A DNA stretch of 64,000 bases from Methanobacteriota archaeon (GTDB lineage: Archaea; Halobacteriota; Methanomicrobia; Methanomicrobiales; Methanospirillaceae). The stretch's first letter is position 1. Each line of letters opens with the position of its first letter. Under the pieces are notes generated by a model, which was not told where the DNA came from, made no database searches, and worked only from the letters and a program-made list of their open reading frames with translations. Of this stretch, positions 8,030-16,603 are shown in pieces. A program made the position numbers and the translations under genes. The stretch is from assembly GCA_029547145.1 (NCBI GenBank), contig JAKPPV010000022.1, forward strand, positions 124,001 to 188,000. The letters are read 5' to 3'.

Positions 8030-9130
8030 TTGAAACTCCTCATCTGTGCCTCCGAGTACTACCCCCATGGCTTTGGGATCGCCAACGTCGCGCATCACGT
8101 CGTCGAACGGCTTCGTGTGCGGGGTGTCTCGTGCACCGTCTGCTCGCCGACAGGACCTGAGATCCGGGTCGGGAGCGGTCGCCTGGTCCGTCAGTTCGCG
8201 ATCGGGGGCCTTCTCCACTACTGGCACGGCGTCTCCCGTCTTTGCAGGACCGGGACCTTCGACGCTGTCTGGCTCCACAACCCGCTCTTCCCGGGCTCAT
8301 CCCCCTTTCCGCATGCCGTGGCGACCATCCACTCCACCTACCGGAACAAGTTCCGGTTCGGTATGTCGCCCGCGCCGTACTTTCGCATGGCATCCTGGAT
8401 CGAGCAGCGCTCCCTTTCCCGCCTCGCCGGACGCACCCGTTTCACCGCCGTCTCCGGGTCCGTGGCGGCCGATCTTGCGGAGATCGGCATTGAACCCACC
8501 GGGATCGAGCTGGTTCCGAACGGCGTCGATACCTCAGTCTTCTCCCCCGCAGAGGATCGGGCATCCCTTCGCCGCGAGTGGGGGATCCCTGTCGACCGGA
8601 CGATCCTCCTCTCACTCGGGCGGGTGAGTGAGGCCAAACAACCGGTGCGCCTGGTCGAGGTCTTTGCGCGGGTCCACGAGACGGTCCCCGAGGCCCTGCT
8701 CGTGATCGCGGGCGGGGGCGACCAGCTCGATCAGACGCGTGCCCGGGTTGAGGCGCTCGGGCTCTCTGGTCACGTCCGATTCCTGGGTCCGGTCGACTAC
8801 CGGCAGGTCCCCGATCTCTACCGGCTCGCCGACTGCTACATCATGGCGAGCCGGAGCGAGGGCAGTCCGCTCTCGCTTCTGGAGGCGCTCTCATCGGGCC
8901 TCCCCGCGGTCGTCTCGGCGATTCCGCCGCTGCAGTTCGTCGGAGACGAGGGTCTCGGTCGCGTGGTCGAGTTTTCTGAGCCCGAGAGCGCGGCGACCCA
9001 GATCGCCGACCATCTCCGGACCGACCTGGTATCCCAGGGGAACCGGGCACGACGTTTTGTCGCAGAGTACCATGACTGGTCCGTGATCGCCGATCGCTAC
9101 CTGGCACTCTTCGAGGAGCTGCCGGCATGA
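8030..9130 (+). CDS. GT4-family glycosyltransferase (second of three)
   Basis: A 366-residue GT4-family transferase. The N-terminal lobe starts LKLLICASEYYPHGFGIANV, the donor lobe has LSLGRVSEAKQP, and the E-x7-E motif lies in RSEGSPLSLLEALSSGLP. I chose a TTG start at 8030: it is preceded by GGACGTGA, a good match to the anti-Shine-Dalgarno partner, and it gives the expected family N-terminus. The upstream open frame overlaps the preceding gene and looks like shadow sequence. It overlaps the next transferase by four bases (ATGA), so translation is probably coupled. Confidence 0.85.
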   Translation: MKLLICASEYYPHGFGIANVAHHVVERLRVRGVSCTVCSPTGPEIRVGSGRLVRQFAIGGLLHYWHGVSRLCRTGTFDAVWLHNPLFPGSSPFPHAVATIHSTYRNKFRFGMSPAPYFRMASWIEQRSLSRLAGRTRFTAVSGSVAADLAEIGIEPTGIELVPNGVDTSVFSPAEDRASLRREWGIPVDRTILLSLGRVSEAKQPVRLVEVFARVHETVPEALLVIAGGGDQLDQTRARVEALGLSGHVRFLGPVDYRQVPDLYRLADCYIMASRSEGSPLSLLEALSSGLPAVVSAIPPLQFVGDEGLGRVVEFSEPESAATQIADHLRTDLVSQGNRARRFVAEYHDWSVIADRYLALFEELPA

Positions 9131-10212
9131 AGGTCGTGCTTTTCACGCACAACGCGAGCGGCGGGCTTGTCCAGTACATCTCTCAACTCGCAAACGCGCT
9201 CGCATCCCGGATCGACATCGTTGTGTTCGGCCCGATCGACCTGGACCCTTCCCGGTTCCCCTTCTCGCCGGAGGTTCGGATCCGCCGGTTCCATGTCGGG
9301 AATGTCGTCAGGACCTTCTTCACGAACACCCTCCTCTTCTGGCGCCCGATCCGGTTCCTCCGGGCGATCCGGAGCGAGGCGCCGGACCTCCTGCACTTCA
9401 ACGGAGTCTCACCCTGGTACGGCCTCCTGCTCCCCATCCTCTCCCGTCGATACCCGATCGTGGTGACGGTCCACGATGTCGTCCCCCACGCCGGGTCGCG
9501 CGCCTGGGACCAGGAACTTGCCCGCTCGCTCTTCCTCCGCTACGCGGACGCCGTGATCGTCCACGGGGAGTGGGCGCGGCGACAGCTCGATGCACCGATC
9601 CCCACGTACGTGATCCCGCACGGCGATTACTCATTCTTCACCGGGCTCGGTGGTGAGGAGCCGGTTGACGAGGAGGACGCGGTCCTCTTCTTCGGCCGGA
9701 TCGAGGAGTACAAGGGCCTGCGGTACCTGCTCGAGGCGATGCCGCTCGTCTGGCAGGCGTCTCCCGCGACCCGTCTCATCATCGCAGGTGCGGGCGACCT
9801 TTCCCCGTATGCCGACCTCCTCGGCGACGGGCGGATCGAGCTCGTCAACCGCTTCATCGAGGACGCCGAGGTTCCCGTCCTTTTCCAGCGTGCGATGACC
9901 GTCGTCCTGCCGTACATCGAGGGTACCCAGACGGGCGTGATCCCGATCGCCTATGCCTTCTCCCGTCCCGTCATCGTCACGGACGTCGGGTCGATCCCCG
10001 AGGTCGTGGAGGATGGTCGAACCGGCTATATCGTCCCACCCCGCGACCCGGAGGCGCTCGCAGACGCAATATTGAAGTTGCTGCAGAAGAAACCGTTGAG
10101 GATCATCATGGGTACGGCCGCACGCGAGAAGATGACCCGCGAACTCTCCTGGGGGCCGATCTCGGAGCGGACGATCGCGGCGTACCGGGAGGTCATGGAA
10201 CGATGGTCATGA
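9127..10212 (+). CDS. GT4-family glycosyltransferase (third of three)
   Basis: A 361-residue GT-B transferase: N-terminal lobe with HNASGGLVQYISQL, donor lobe with FFGRIEEYKGLRYLLEAM, and the C-terminal segment PVIVTDVGSIPEVV. The usual E-x7-E pair is altered. The first glutamate is present in YIEGTQTGVIPIA but the second position is not acidic. This occurs in some GT4 members and may affect donor choice. The start overlaps the upstream gene by four bases and the end overlaps the DUF2206 gene by ten, so the unit is tightly packed. Confidence 0.85.
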   Translation: MKVVLFTHNASGGLVQYISQLANALASRIDIVVFGPIDLDPSRFPFSPEVRIRRFHVGNVVRTFFTNTLLFWRPIRFLRAIRSEAPDLLHFNGVSPWYGLLLPILSRRYPIVVTVHDVVPHAGSRAWDQELARSLFLRYADAVIVHGEWARRQLDAPIPTYVIPHGDYSFFTGLGGEEPVDEEDAVLFFGRIEEYKGLRYLLEAMPLVWQASPATRLIIAGAGDLSPYADLLGDGRIELVNRFIEDAEVPVLFQRAMTVVLPYIEGTQTGVIPIAYAFSRPVIVTDVGSIPEVVEDGRTGYIVPPRDPEALADAILKLLQKKPLRIIMGTAAREKMTRELSWGPISERTIAAYREVMERWS

Positions 10213-12434
10213 GGGTGCGCGATCCATTCCGGATCAACGACTGGGGGATCGTCTCCTTCCTCGGGGTGGTGCTGGGGATCCAGCTCCTGCTCTGGGCCAC
10301 ACTCGTGCTCGAGGAGAATGGTGCGGGGGTGCCGCTTCTCCGCCAGATCGTCGGATTCCTCTATCTCACGTGGGTCCCCGGGATCGTGCTCCTCCGGGTG
10401 CTGCGCGTTCATGGTGTCGGATCGGTGGAGACCACGCTCTTTTCCGTCGGGCTCTCGATCTCGAGCGTCATGTTCCTCGGGTTCGTGATGAACACGGTCT
10501 ACCCGGTCCTGGACATCCTGAAACCGATCTCGGAAGGCCCGCTCCTGATCACGATGACGGTCTTCGTGTTCATCGGAGCGGTGATCGCCTACATCGTGGA
10601 CCATGACTACAACCAGCCCGAATACATCATCGTCGGCGAGACCTTCGGCTGGCCCGTCTTCCTCTTCTCCCTGTTACCAGTGCTGGCGATCTTCGGAACC
10701 TGGCTGGTCAACAACTACCGTGTCAATACCCTCCTCTTTATCCTGCTCGCGGCGATCGCGATCGTGCCGGCGCTGATCGCGTTTCGGAAGGCGATTCCGG
10801 AGCGGTACTATCTCTTCATGATCTGGACGGTCGCCCTTGCCCTCCTCTTCCACACCTCCCTCATCTCGAACCATATCTGGGGATACGACATCAACCAGGA
10901 ATACTACATCGCGAACCTGGTGGTCAACAACGCCGCCTGGGACTTCTCGATCTATTCGAACGTCAACGCGATGCTCTCGATCGTGATGCTCGCCCCGATC
11001 TATGCGATCGTCTGCAACCTCGACATCGTCTGGATCTTCAAGATCGTCTATCCGCTCTTCTTCTCACTGATGGCACCGGCGATGTACATGGTGATCCGCC
11101 GCCAGTCGTACGATCGCATCGCCTTCTTCGGGACGTTCTTCTTTGTCTCCATGTTCGTCTATTACACGGAGATGCTCCAGGTGGCCCGCCAGGAGATCGC
11201 CGAGTTCTTCCTCGTGATGATCGCGCTGTTGATCATCAACAAGGACCTGGACAAGATGAAGAAGTACATCATCCTGATCGTCTTCTCGTTCTCCCTCGCC
11301 GTCTCGCACTATGGGCTGTCGTACCTCTTCATGATCGCCCTCCTGCTGGCCCTTGTGATACTCGTCTTCTCCGAGATCGGGTCGGTAAACCGGATAAAGG
11401 ACCGGATCTCGATGGTCTTCGACTGGGAGAAACGGGGGTATGCACCCAACTTCAGGCCCCGTCACGCCGGCGAGCGTGCGATCACCCTCGACTACGTGCT
11501 GCTCTTCTTCATCTTCGCGCTCGGCTGGTACATGTTCATCTCGTCCTCCTCGGCGCTCAACTCGATCACCGGACTTGCCGTGCAGTTCTCCAACAACATG
11601 GTCTCCGGTTTTCTCAGCCCCGAGACGACGGAGGGTCTCTCGATCATCGTCACCGAAGCAGCCACTCCCCTGCATCAGCTCGGGAAATACGTGCAGCTGG
11701 TGACCCAGTTCTTCATCTTCTTCGGCATCCTCTCACTCCTCCTGCGGCCGCAGAAGATGGGTTTTGGGGGGGAGTATTTTGCGATCGACCGCGAGTACTT
11801 CGCCCTGTCGCTGGTCAACTTCGCCCTTGCCGCCGCCGGCGTGATCCTGCCGTTCTTCTCGAGTGCCCTGAACACGACGCGCCTGTACCAGATCACGCTC
11901 ATCTTCCTCGCCCCCTTCTTCGTGATCGGTGTCTTCGAGGCGTTCCGGTTTCTCCGACGGTTCCTGCAGCAGACCAGCCTTGACCTCTCGAGCGATTCGG
12001 CCGTCCGGGTGACCTCGGTCTTTCTCTGTATCTTCGTCCTCTTCAACACGGGGTTCGTCTATTCGGCCCTCGGAGACGATCCAACCTCCATCGCCCTGGA
12101 CGATCGGATCGACTATCCCCGGTTCAACTCCCAGGAGATCGCCGGATCCCGGTGGCTCCATGCGGTCGGCAACAGGACGATCCACTGCGACACCCCGAGG
12201 GCGGTGATGCTCGAGGGGTTCGTCGGGACGACTGCCAGAAAGATACCCACGGATCTCTCCCAGCTCCGGAGGAACACCTATGTCTACCTCGGGACGTTCA
12301 ACGTGCTTACCGAGAAGCTCTCGTTGTTGCAGTTGAACAAGGCGTCCAGGGTCAAGGTCTACAGCGACATCGGTCCGTACACGGTACGGAGGGACATGGT
12401 CTACGACAATGGCGGAGCACGGGTCTACGAGTGA
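10203..12434 (+). CDS. DUF2206 multi-pass membrane protein
   Basis: A 743-residue protein with many membrane helices through residue about 610 and a C-terminal soluble part (about 620-743: ALDDRIDYPRFNSQEIAGSRWL). It matches the archaeal DUF2206 family, which is repeatedly found beside glycosyltransferase genes and is suspected to act in glycan assembly or transfer across the membrane; the activity is unproven. A GGAGGT site nine bases before the ATG at 10203 supports that start. A second ATG two codons later is possible. It overlaps the upstream transferase by ten bases and the downstream MFS gene by 26. Confidence 0.8.
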   Translation: MVMRVRDPFRINDWGIVSFLGVVLGIQLLLWATLVLEENGAGVPLLRQIVGFLYLTWVPGIVLLRVLRVHGVGSVETTLFSVGLSISSVMFLGFVMNTVYPVLDILKPISEGPLLITMTVFVFIGAVIAYIVDHDYNQPEYIIVGETFGWPVFLFSLLPVLAIFGTWLVNNYRVNTLLFILLAAIAIVPALIAFRKAIPERYYLFMIWTVALALLFHTSLISNHIWGYDINQEYYIANLVVNNAAWDFSIYSNVNAMLSIVMLAPIYAIVCNLDIVWIFKIVYPLFFSLMAPAMYMVIRRQSYDRIAFFGTFFFVSMFVYYTEMLQVARQEIAEFFLVMIALLIINKDLDKMKKYIILIVFSFSLAVSHYGLSYLFMIALLLALVILVFSEIGSVNRIKDRISMVFDWEKRGYAPNFRPRHAGERAITLDYVLLFFIFALGWYMFISSSSALNSITGLAVQFSNNMVSGFLSPETTEGLSIIVTEAATPLHQLGKYVQLVTQFFIFFGILSLLLRPQKMGFGGEYFAIDREYFALSLVNFALAAAGVILPFFSSALNTTRLYQITLIFLAPFFVIGVFEAFRFLRRFLQQTSLDLSSDSAVRVTSVFLCIFVLFNTGFVYSALGDDPTSIALDDRIDYPRFNSQEIAGSRWLHAVGNRTIHCDTPRAVMLEGFVGTTARKIPTDLSQLRRNTYVYLGTFNVLTEKLSLLQLNKASRVKVYSDIGPYTVRRDMVYDNGGARVYE

Positions 12435-13806
12435 GACGACACCGTCTCTCCGGCGCCAGGTTCTCGTCGCCGCCTCGCTCGCCTCGTTCCTGACCCCGTA
12501 CATGGGGTCCTCGATCAACGTCTCGCTTCCGACGATCGGAAACGAGTTCGGGGTGGATGCGGTCCTGCTGAACTGGCTCGCGACCGCGTTTATCCTCGCG
12601 ACGGCGGTCTTCATCGTCCCTGCAGGCCGGCTCGCCGATATCCACGGACGAAAGCGGGTCTTCGTCGTCGGCCTCCTGGTCTATCTCGCGGGCACCGCGC
12701 TCTGCGTCCATGTCCCATCCGTCGACCTCCTGATCGGCGTCAGGGTATTGCAGGGAATCGGGTCGGCGATGGTCTTCGGGACCTCGGTTGCCCTGCTCAG
12801 CTCGGTCTATCCCCCTGCCGAGCGAGGGCGGGCTCTCGGGATCTCCATCGCCTCCGTCTACCTGGGTCTCACCCTCGGTCCATCGATCGGTGGTTTCCTC
12901 ACCCACAACTTCGGGTGGAGGGCGATCTTCCTGGTGACGATCCCGCTCGGACTGGTCGCACTCGTTCTCCTCCTTCGCATCCGCGGGGAGTGGGCCGAGG
13001 CCCGGAACGAACCGCTGGACCTCGTCGGCTCGGTCCTCTACGGTGTGGGGCTCTGCACGCTGATGCTGGGGCTCTCGGCCCTCCCCGGGACGATCGGCCT
13101 GATCCTTGTCGCCGGCGGCCTCGCGGTTTTTTTCCTCTTCGGCTGGTGGGAACTGCGTGTTCCGTTCCCCGTGATCCAGCTCTCGCTCTTCAGAGACAAC
13201 CGGGTCTACCTCTTCTCGAACCTCGCCGCGTTGATCAACTACAGCGCGACCTTCGGGATCGGTTTTCTCCTCTCGTTCTATCTTCAGCACATCCGCGACC
13301 TGGATGCACAGACCACCGGCCTGATCCTTCTCTCACAACCGCTCGTCCAGACCGTCATCTCACCCATCGCGGGTCGTGCATCGGACCGGATCGAGCCCCG
13401 TCTGCTCGCTTCGTCCGGCATGGCGTTGATGGTGGGCGGGCTCGTCCTGTTCGCGTTCCTGGACCGTTTCACCCCCGTCGGACTGATCTTCGGTGTCCTG
13501 ATGACGATCGGGCTCGGGTATGGTCTCTTCTCGTCGCCGAACACAAACGCGATCATGGGAGCCGTTGAACGGCGTTTCTACGGTGTCGCATCGGGGATGG
13601 TCGCGACGATGCGCCTGATCGGGCAGCTCCTCTCCCTCGAGATCGTAATGCTCGCCCTGGTCATCTTCGTCGGGCGTGTCCAGCTCACCGATCTCTACGA
13701 CGAGGACCTCCTTGGGGCGATCAGGATCTCCTTTGCCGTGTTCGCGGTGCTCTGCACCGTCGGGGTATGCATCTCTCTTGCCCGGGGCAACAGGAAGGAT
13801 GGTTGA
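12409..13806 (+). CDS. MFS exporter, EmrB/QacA (DHA2)-like
   Basis: A 465-residue major facilitator with at least 12 membrane helices, probably 14. The loop 2-3 signature is GRLADIHGRKRVFVVGLL, and motif C-like sequence SVYLGLTLGPSIGGFL marks it as a drug:H+ antiporter type. By homology it would expel small molecules with proton antiport. The position at the end of a glycosyltransferase run is suggestive but does not show that it exports a glycan precursor. It is convergent with the next gene, whose end lies one base away. Confidence 0.85.
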   Translation: MAEHGSTSETTPSLRRQVLVAASLASFLTPYMGSSINVSLPTIGNEFGVDAVLLNWLATAFILATAVFIVPAGRLADIHGRKRVFVVGLLVYLAGTALCVHVPSVDLLIGVRVLQGIGSAMVFGTSVALLSSVYPPAERGRALGISIASVYLGLTLGPSIGGFLTHNFGWRAIFLVTIPLGLVALVLLLRIRGEWAEARNEPLDLVGSVLYGVGLCTLMLGLSALPGTIGLILVAGGLAVFFLFGWWELRVPFPVIQLSLFRDNRVYLFSNLAALINYSATFGIGFLLSFYLQHIRDLDAQTTGLILLSQPLVQTVISPIAGRASDRIEPRLLASSGMALMVGGLVLFAFLDRFTPVGLIFGVLMTIGLGYGLFSSPNTNAIMGAVERRFYGVASGMVATMRLIGQLLSLEIVMLALVIFVGRVQLTDLYDEDLLGAIRISFAVFAVLCTVGVCISLARGNRKDG

Positions 13807-13807
13807 T

Positions 13808-14929
13808 TCAGATCGGAAACGAGGGATCGAGCTGTGCCTCGATCGGGACGCCTGCAGTTCCGATGGCGGCGAGCGCACCGATCGCCCCTCGTCTTCCGTA
13901 TAAACGAACATCCGCCTGTTCTGCGACCTGCATCGCCTCGTCCCTGCTGACCGAACCGGTACGCGCCCGTCGGGAGAACTCCCGAAGCACCGCCGGTATA
14001 CGGAATCCCTCGCGGACGGCGACCCCCCACTCGTTCGAGAAGGCCTCGTCTCCCACGAAACGGACCGTGTGCTCCTCGACCCGCCTGAGCACCTCCCTCT
14101 CCACCGCGAGTTCTAGATAACTGCAGGCGTTGCCTGCGGTCCGTCCCTGGATGGACGGATCCAGCATCACGACCCGGTGACCGATCGGCTGAACTCCCTC
14201 AAGGCCTGCCAGGTGCTGGAGAAGCGCGAGCGCGAGCGCAAAGGTCGCCCCGCCTCCCGGGGTGTCCGTGTCGTCGATCCCGATCAGGAGATGGGTCAGG
14301 GCACGAGTGACCACTTCGGCCCGCACGGCGGAGTCGTTCCGTTCCACCCTCACATCCAGCACCCCGTCTGCGTGGGCGATCATCTCGGAGAGTGAGTAGG
14401 CGGGTCCGCCGATGGAGAGCAGTTCCTGGACCACCAGATCCCCTTCGCGACGGAGGCTCACGACGCCGACCGCGGAGCGTGGAAAGAGGCCGATCTCGAC
14501 CGGCACCCGTCCGAGTCGGCCGGTCTCGCGCAGGAGGTTGCCATCCCGTTCGACCGCGTCGATCACACCGCCGGCCACCCGGTGGTGATGGGCACAGAAT
14601 CCGGCGCACGCACTGGAGAGGCACTTGTGGAAGATCGCGACCCTGTCTTTGTCCACGGTGGTGAAGACCCGCCGGCAGGTGGACCGCGGCATCGCGCTGA
14701 TGGCGACGAAGCGCGCACCGTGCCGTCCCCGACTGTCGGTCTGGGCGGCGACACACCCCTCCGCCACAAGTCTCTTCACCCAGTCCTGGACGGTCGACCG
14801 GGGGAGCGCGGTCCGGCCCGCGATCTCGGCGATTCCGAAGGAACCCTGTTCGAGCGTGACCTGCCGCATCAGGGAGAGGAGGAGGCGTCGCCGCTCGAGG
14901 ACACGGGACATCGCCTCACCCGCACTCAA
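13808..14929 (-). CDS. Winged-helix protein with TiaS-like IDDTD domain
   Basis: A 373-residue protein with three parts. An N-terminal winged helix-turn-helix (about 8-62, ALPRSTVQDWVKRL) comes first. A middle part carries a cysteine/histidine cluster, C103-x4-C108-x3-C112 followed by HHH at 114-116, which suggests metal binding. The C-terminal domain has IGIDDTDTPGGGATF (about 216-230), the motif of the tRNA-Ile2 agmatinylcytidine synthetase TiaS and of methanogenesis marker 11. Full TiaS is longer and has OB and zinc domains that are absent here. It overlaps homoserine dehydrogenase by 14 bases if the first ATG is used; the ATG at 14911 would remove the overlap. Role unknown: a regulator with a nucleotide-binding sensor or an RNA-modifying enzyme are both possible. 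Confidence 0.65.
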   Translation of the reverse strand: MSAGEAMSRVLERRRLLLSLMRQVTLEQGSFGIAEIAGRTALPRSTVQDWVKRLVAEGCVAAQTDSRGRHGARFVAISAMPRSTCRRVFTTVDKDRVAIFHKCLSSACAGFCAHHHRVAGGVIDAVERDGNLLRETGRLGRVPVEIGLFPRSAVGVVSLRREGDLVVQELLSIGGPAYSLSEMIAHADGVLDVRVERNDSAVRAEVVTRALTHLLIGIDDTDTPGGGATFALALALLQHLAGLEGVQPIGHRVVMLDPSIQGRTAGNACSYLELAVEREVLRRVEEHTVRFVGDEAFSNEWGVAVREGFRIPAVLREFSRRARTGSVSRDEAMQVAEQADVRLYGRRGAIGALAAIGTAGVPIEAQLDPSFPI

Positions 14930-15905
14930 TAAAGCGGTCCCGGATCGCGAGGAGGTCTCCGACGATCGCCGACGCGGTCTCTCTCGACCCGGCCCCCCGA
15001 CCCATCAGGGTGACCTCACCTGCGAGGTCCATCGAGAGGGTCACCGCGTTCAGTGTCCCCTCGATCACAAGGGGGTGCGTCCGGGGCAGTACCCGTGGTG
15101 CAACGCGGATCTGTCCCCGTTCGGGCGATGCCTCGGCGATCAGACGGATCGTGCAGTCCTGGTCCGCGGCAAGCCTTAAGGCATCGACCGTCAGGCAGTC
15201 GATGCCGGTGATCGAGACGTCGTTCAGGGTGACCCCGAGGTTCCAGCAGGTATTCGCCAGGATCACCAGCTTGATCGCCGCGTCGATCCCGCGTACATCG
15301 TAGGTCGGATCGGCCTCTGCGTACCCGAGCTCGCGAGCCTCCGCGAGTGCCTGGTCGTAGGTGAGTCCCTCCTCGTCCATCCGGGTGAGGATGTAGTTGC
15401 AGGTGCCGTTCAGGACGCCGGTGATCGCGTGGGCACGGTTACCGAGAAGTCCGCTCCTGATCGCATGAATCACCGGGATCGCACCTCCCACGGTCGCTTC
15501 GTACCGGAGGGCGACCCCCTGTTCCCGTGCGAGATCTTCGAGCTCGGCGTGGGCGATGGCGATCGGTCCCTTGTTGGAGGTGACGACGTGGTGCCCGGAG
15601 ATGAGGGCGCGCCGGATATAGGTGAGGGCCGGTTCTCCCGTCGATGCATTCGTGGGGGTCACCTCGACCAGGACGTCGAATTCACCCGCATCGAGGATAT
15701 CATCGGCGGTGAGCCCTGCCGTGCCGCACCGGTTCGTGGTACATTTCCGGTCCAGCACCTCCCCCGGGTCGATCCCATCGGGATCGATCCAGCCCGAGGC
15801 GGAGTCCGCCACTCCGGTCAGCACCAGGCCGAGCTCCGGTTTCTCTGCGAGTACACGGAGCACCCCCTTCCCGACGGCGCCGAGCCCGAGCACCGCGATC
15901 CTCAT
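14916..15905 (-). CDS. hom: Homoserine dehydrogenase
   Basis: A 329-residue enzyme that reduces aspartate semialdehyde to homoserine on the way to threonine and methionine. The Rossmann loop is GLGAVGKGV (7-15). The catalytic and substrate region includes SNKGPIA, GAIPVIHAIR, GVLNGTCNYILTRM and ELGYAEADPTYDVRGIDAA, all canonical. There is no C-terminal ACT domain; instead a separate ACT-domain protein is encoded just upstream with a four-base overlap, so feedback sensing may be supplied in trans. The aspartate-semialdehyde dehydrogenase gene lies about 9 kb away. Confidence 0.95.
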   Translation of the reverse strand: MRIAVLGLGAVGKGVLRVLAEKPELGLVLTGVADSASGWIDPDGIDPGEVLDRKCTTNRCGTAGLTADDILDAGEFDVLVEVTPTNASTGEPALTYIRRALISGHHVVTSNKGPIAIAHAELEDLAREQGVALRYEATVGGAIPVIHAIRSGLLGNRAHAITGVLNGTCNYILTRMDEEGLTYDQALAEARELGYAEADPTYDVRGIDAAIKLVILANTCWNLGVTLNDVSITGIDCLTVDALRLAADQDCTIRLIAEASPERGQIRVAPRVLPRTHPLVIEGTLNAVTLSMDLAGEVTLMGRGAGSRETASAIVGDLLAIRDRFIECG

Positions 15906-16408
15906 CGGTCCGCCTCCTCGAGCGGCTCTACGATCACAAGTCCCTTCTCTGCCGCGACCTCCCGCAACAGGTCCAGGGCACGATCCATCTTGGAGCGTGT
16001 CGTCGCCTTGATCGTGATCAGTGCGGTCGAAGGCTCGGTGATCGCCGGCATCTGGACGTTCAGCTCGGCCACCTCGGCAAATCCGGTCCGGTCGATCCGG
16101 TCGATCGTATCACCGATGTCCGTGTGGATCAGGTGACCGATCATGATCACCGACTGCCGGAAGAGCAGGCGTTCCTCTCCGAGACGGAGTATGTTCACCC
16201 CCTGCCGCCTGAGTGCCGCAACGAGCCCGTCCAGCCGCTCGTGATCGATCTCGAGCACGATCTGGACACCAAGGGTGTCCGACGAGGTCTCCGGTTCTCG
16301 CTGGTGGATCACGGCGATGATATTGCCGCCGTATTCAGAGATCGGCGTCAGGGCAGCGACAAGCTGGCCCGGGCTGTCCTTTATCTCCAGTTTCATCGAG
16401 ACGTGCAC
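15902..16408 (-). CDS. ACT-domain amino-acid-binding regulatory protein
   Basis: About 168 residues with two ACT-like halves. The first contains MKLEIKDSPGQLVAALTPIS and GGNIIAVIHQRE. The second (from about FAEVAELNVQMPAITEPSTA) has the same beta-alpha fold. ACT domains bind amino acids and regulate neighbouring enzymes. The gene is upstream of and overlaps homoserine dehydrogenase by four bases, so threonine or a related amino acid is the natural candidate ligand. I chose the GTG at 16408 because it gives the family-like start HVSMKLEIKD behind a GGAGAGGGG site. An ATG at 16426 would add six residues. The longer open frame upstream looks non-coding. Confidence 0.8.
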   Translation of the reverse strand: MHVSMKLEIKDSPGQLVAALTPISEYGGNIIAVIHQREPETSSDTLGVQIVLEIDHERLDGLVAALRRQGVNILRLGEERLLFRQSVIMIGHLIHTDIGDTIDRIDRTGFAEVAELNVQMPAITEPSTALITIKATTRSKMDRALDLLREVAAEKGLVIVEPLEEADR

Positions 16409-16603
16409 GGAGATCCCCTCTCCCATAACCTTGATCCACGCTGACGATAAGCCTTCGTTGTTGACCCACTTCCTCATGGAGGCCAGAGGCGGGCCCTCCG
16501 GAGACGAACCCAAGGAGGGGACCGAAGGACGAGCGGGCGATCGACAGTCTCCGGCACCCTGACCGCATGGTGGCGGGGAATGCAGGGTCCTGTCCGGCGG
16601 CAT

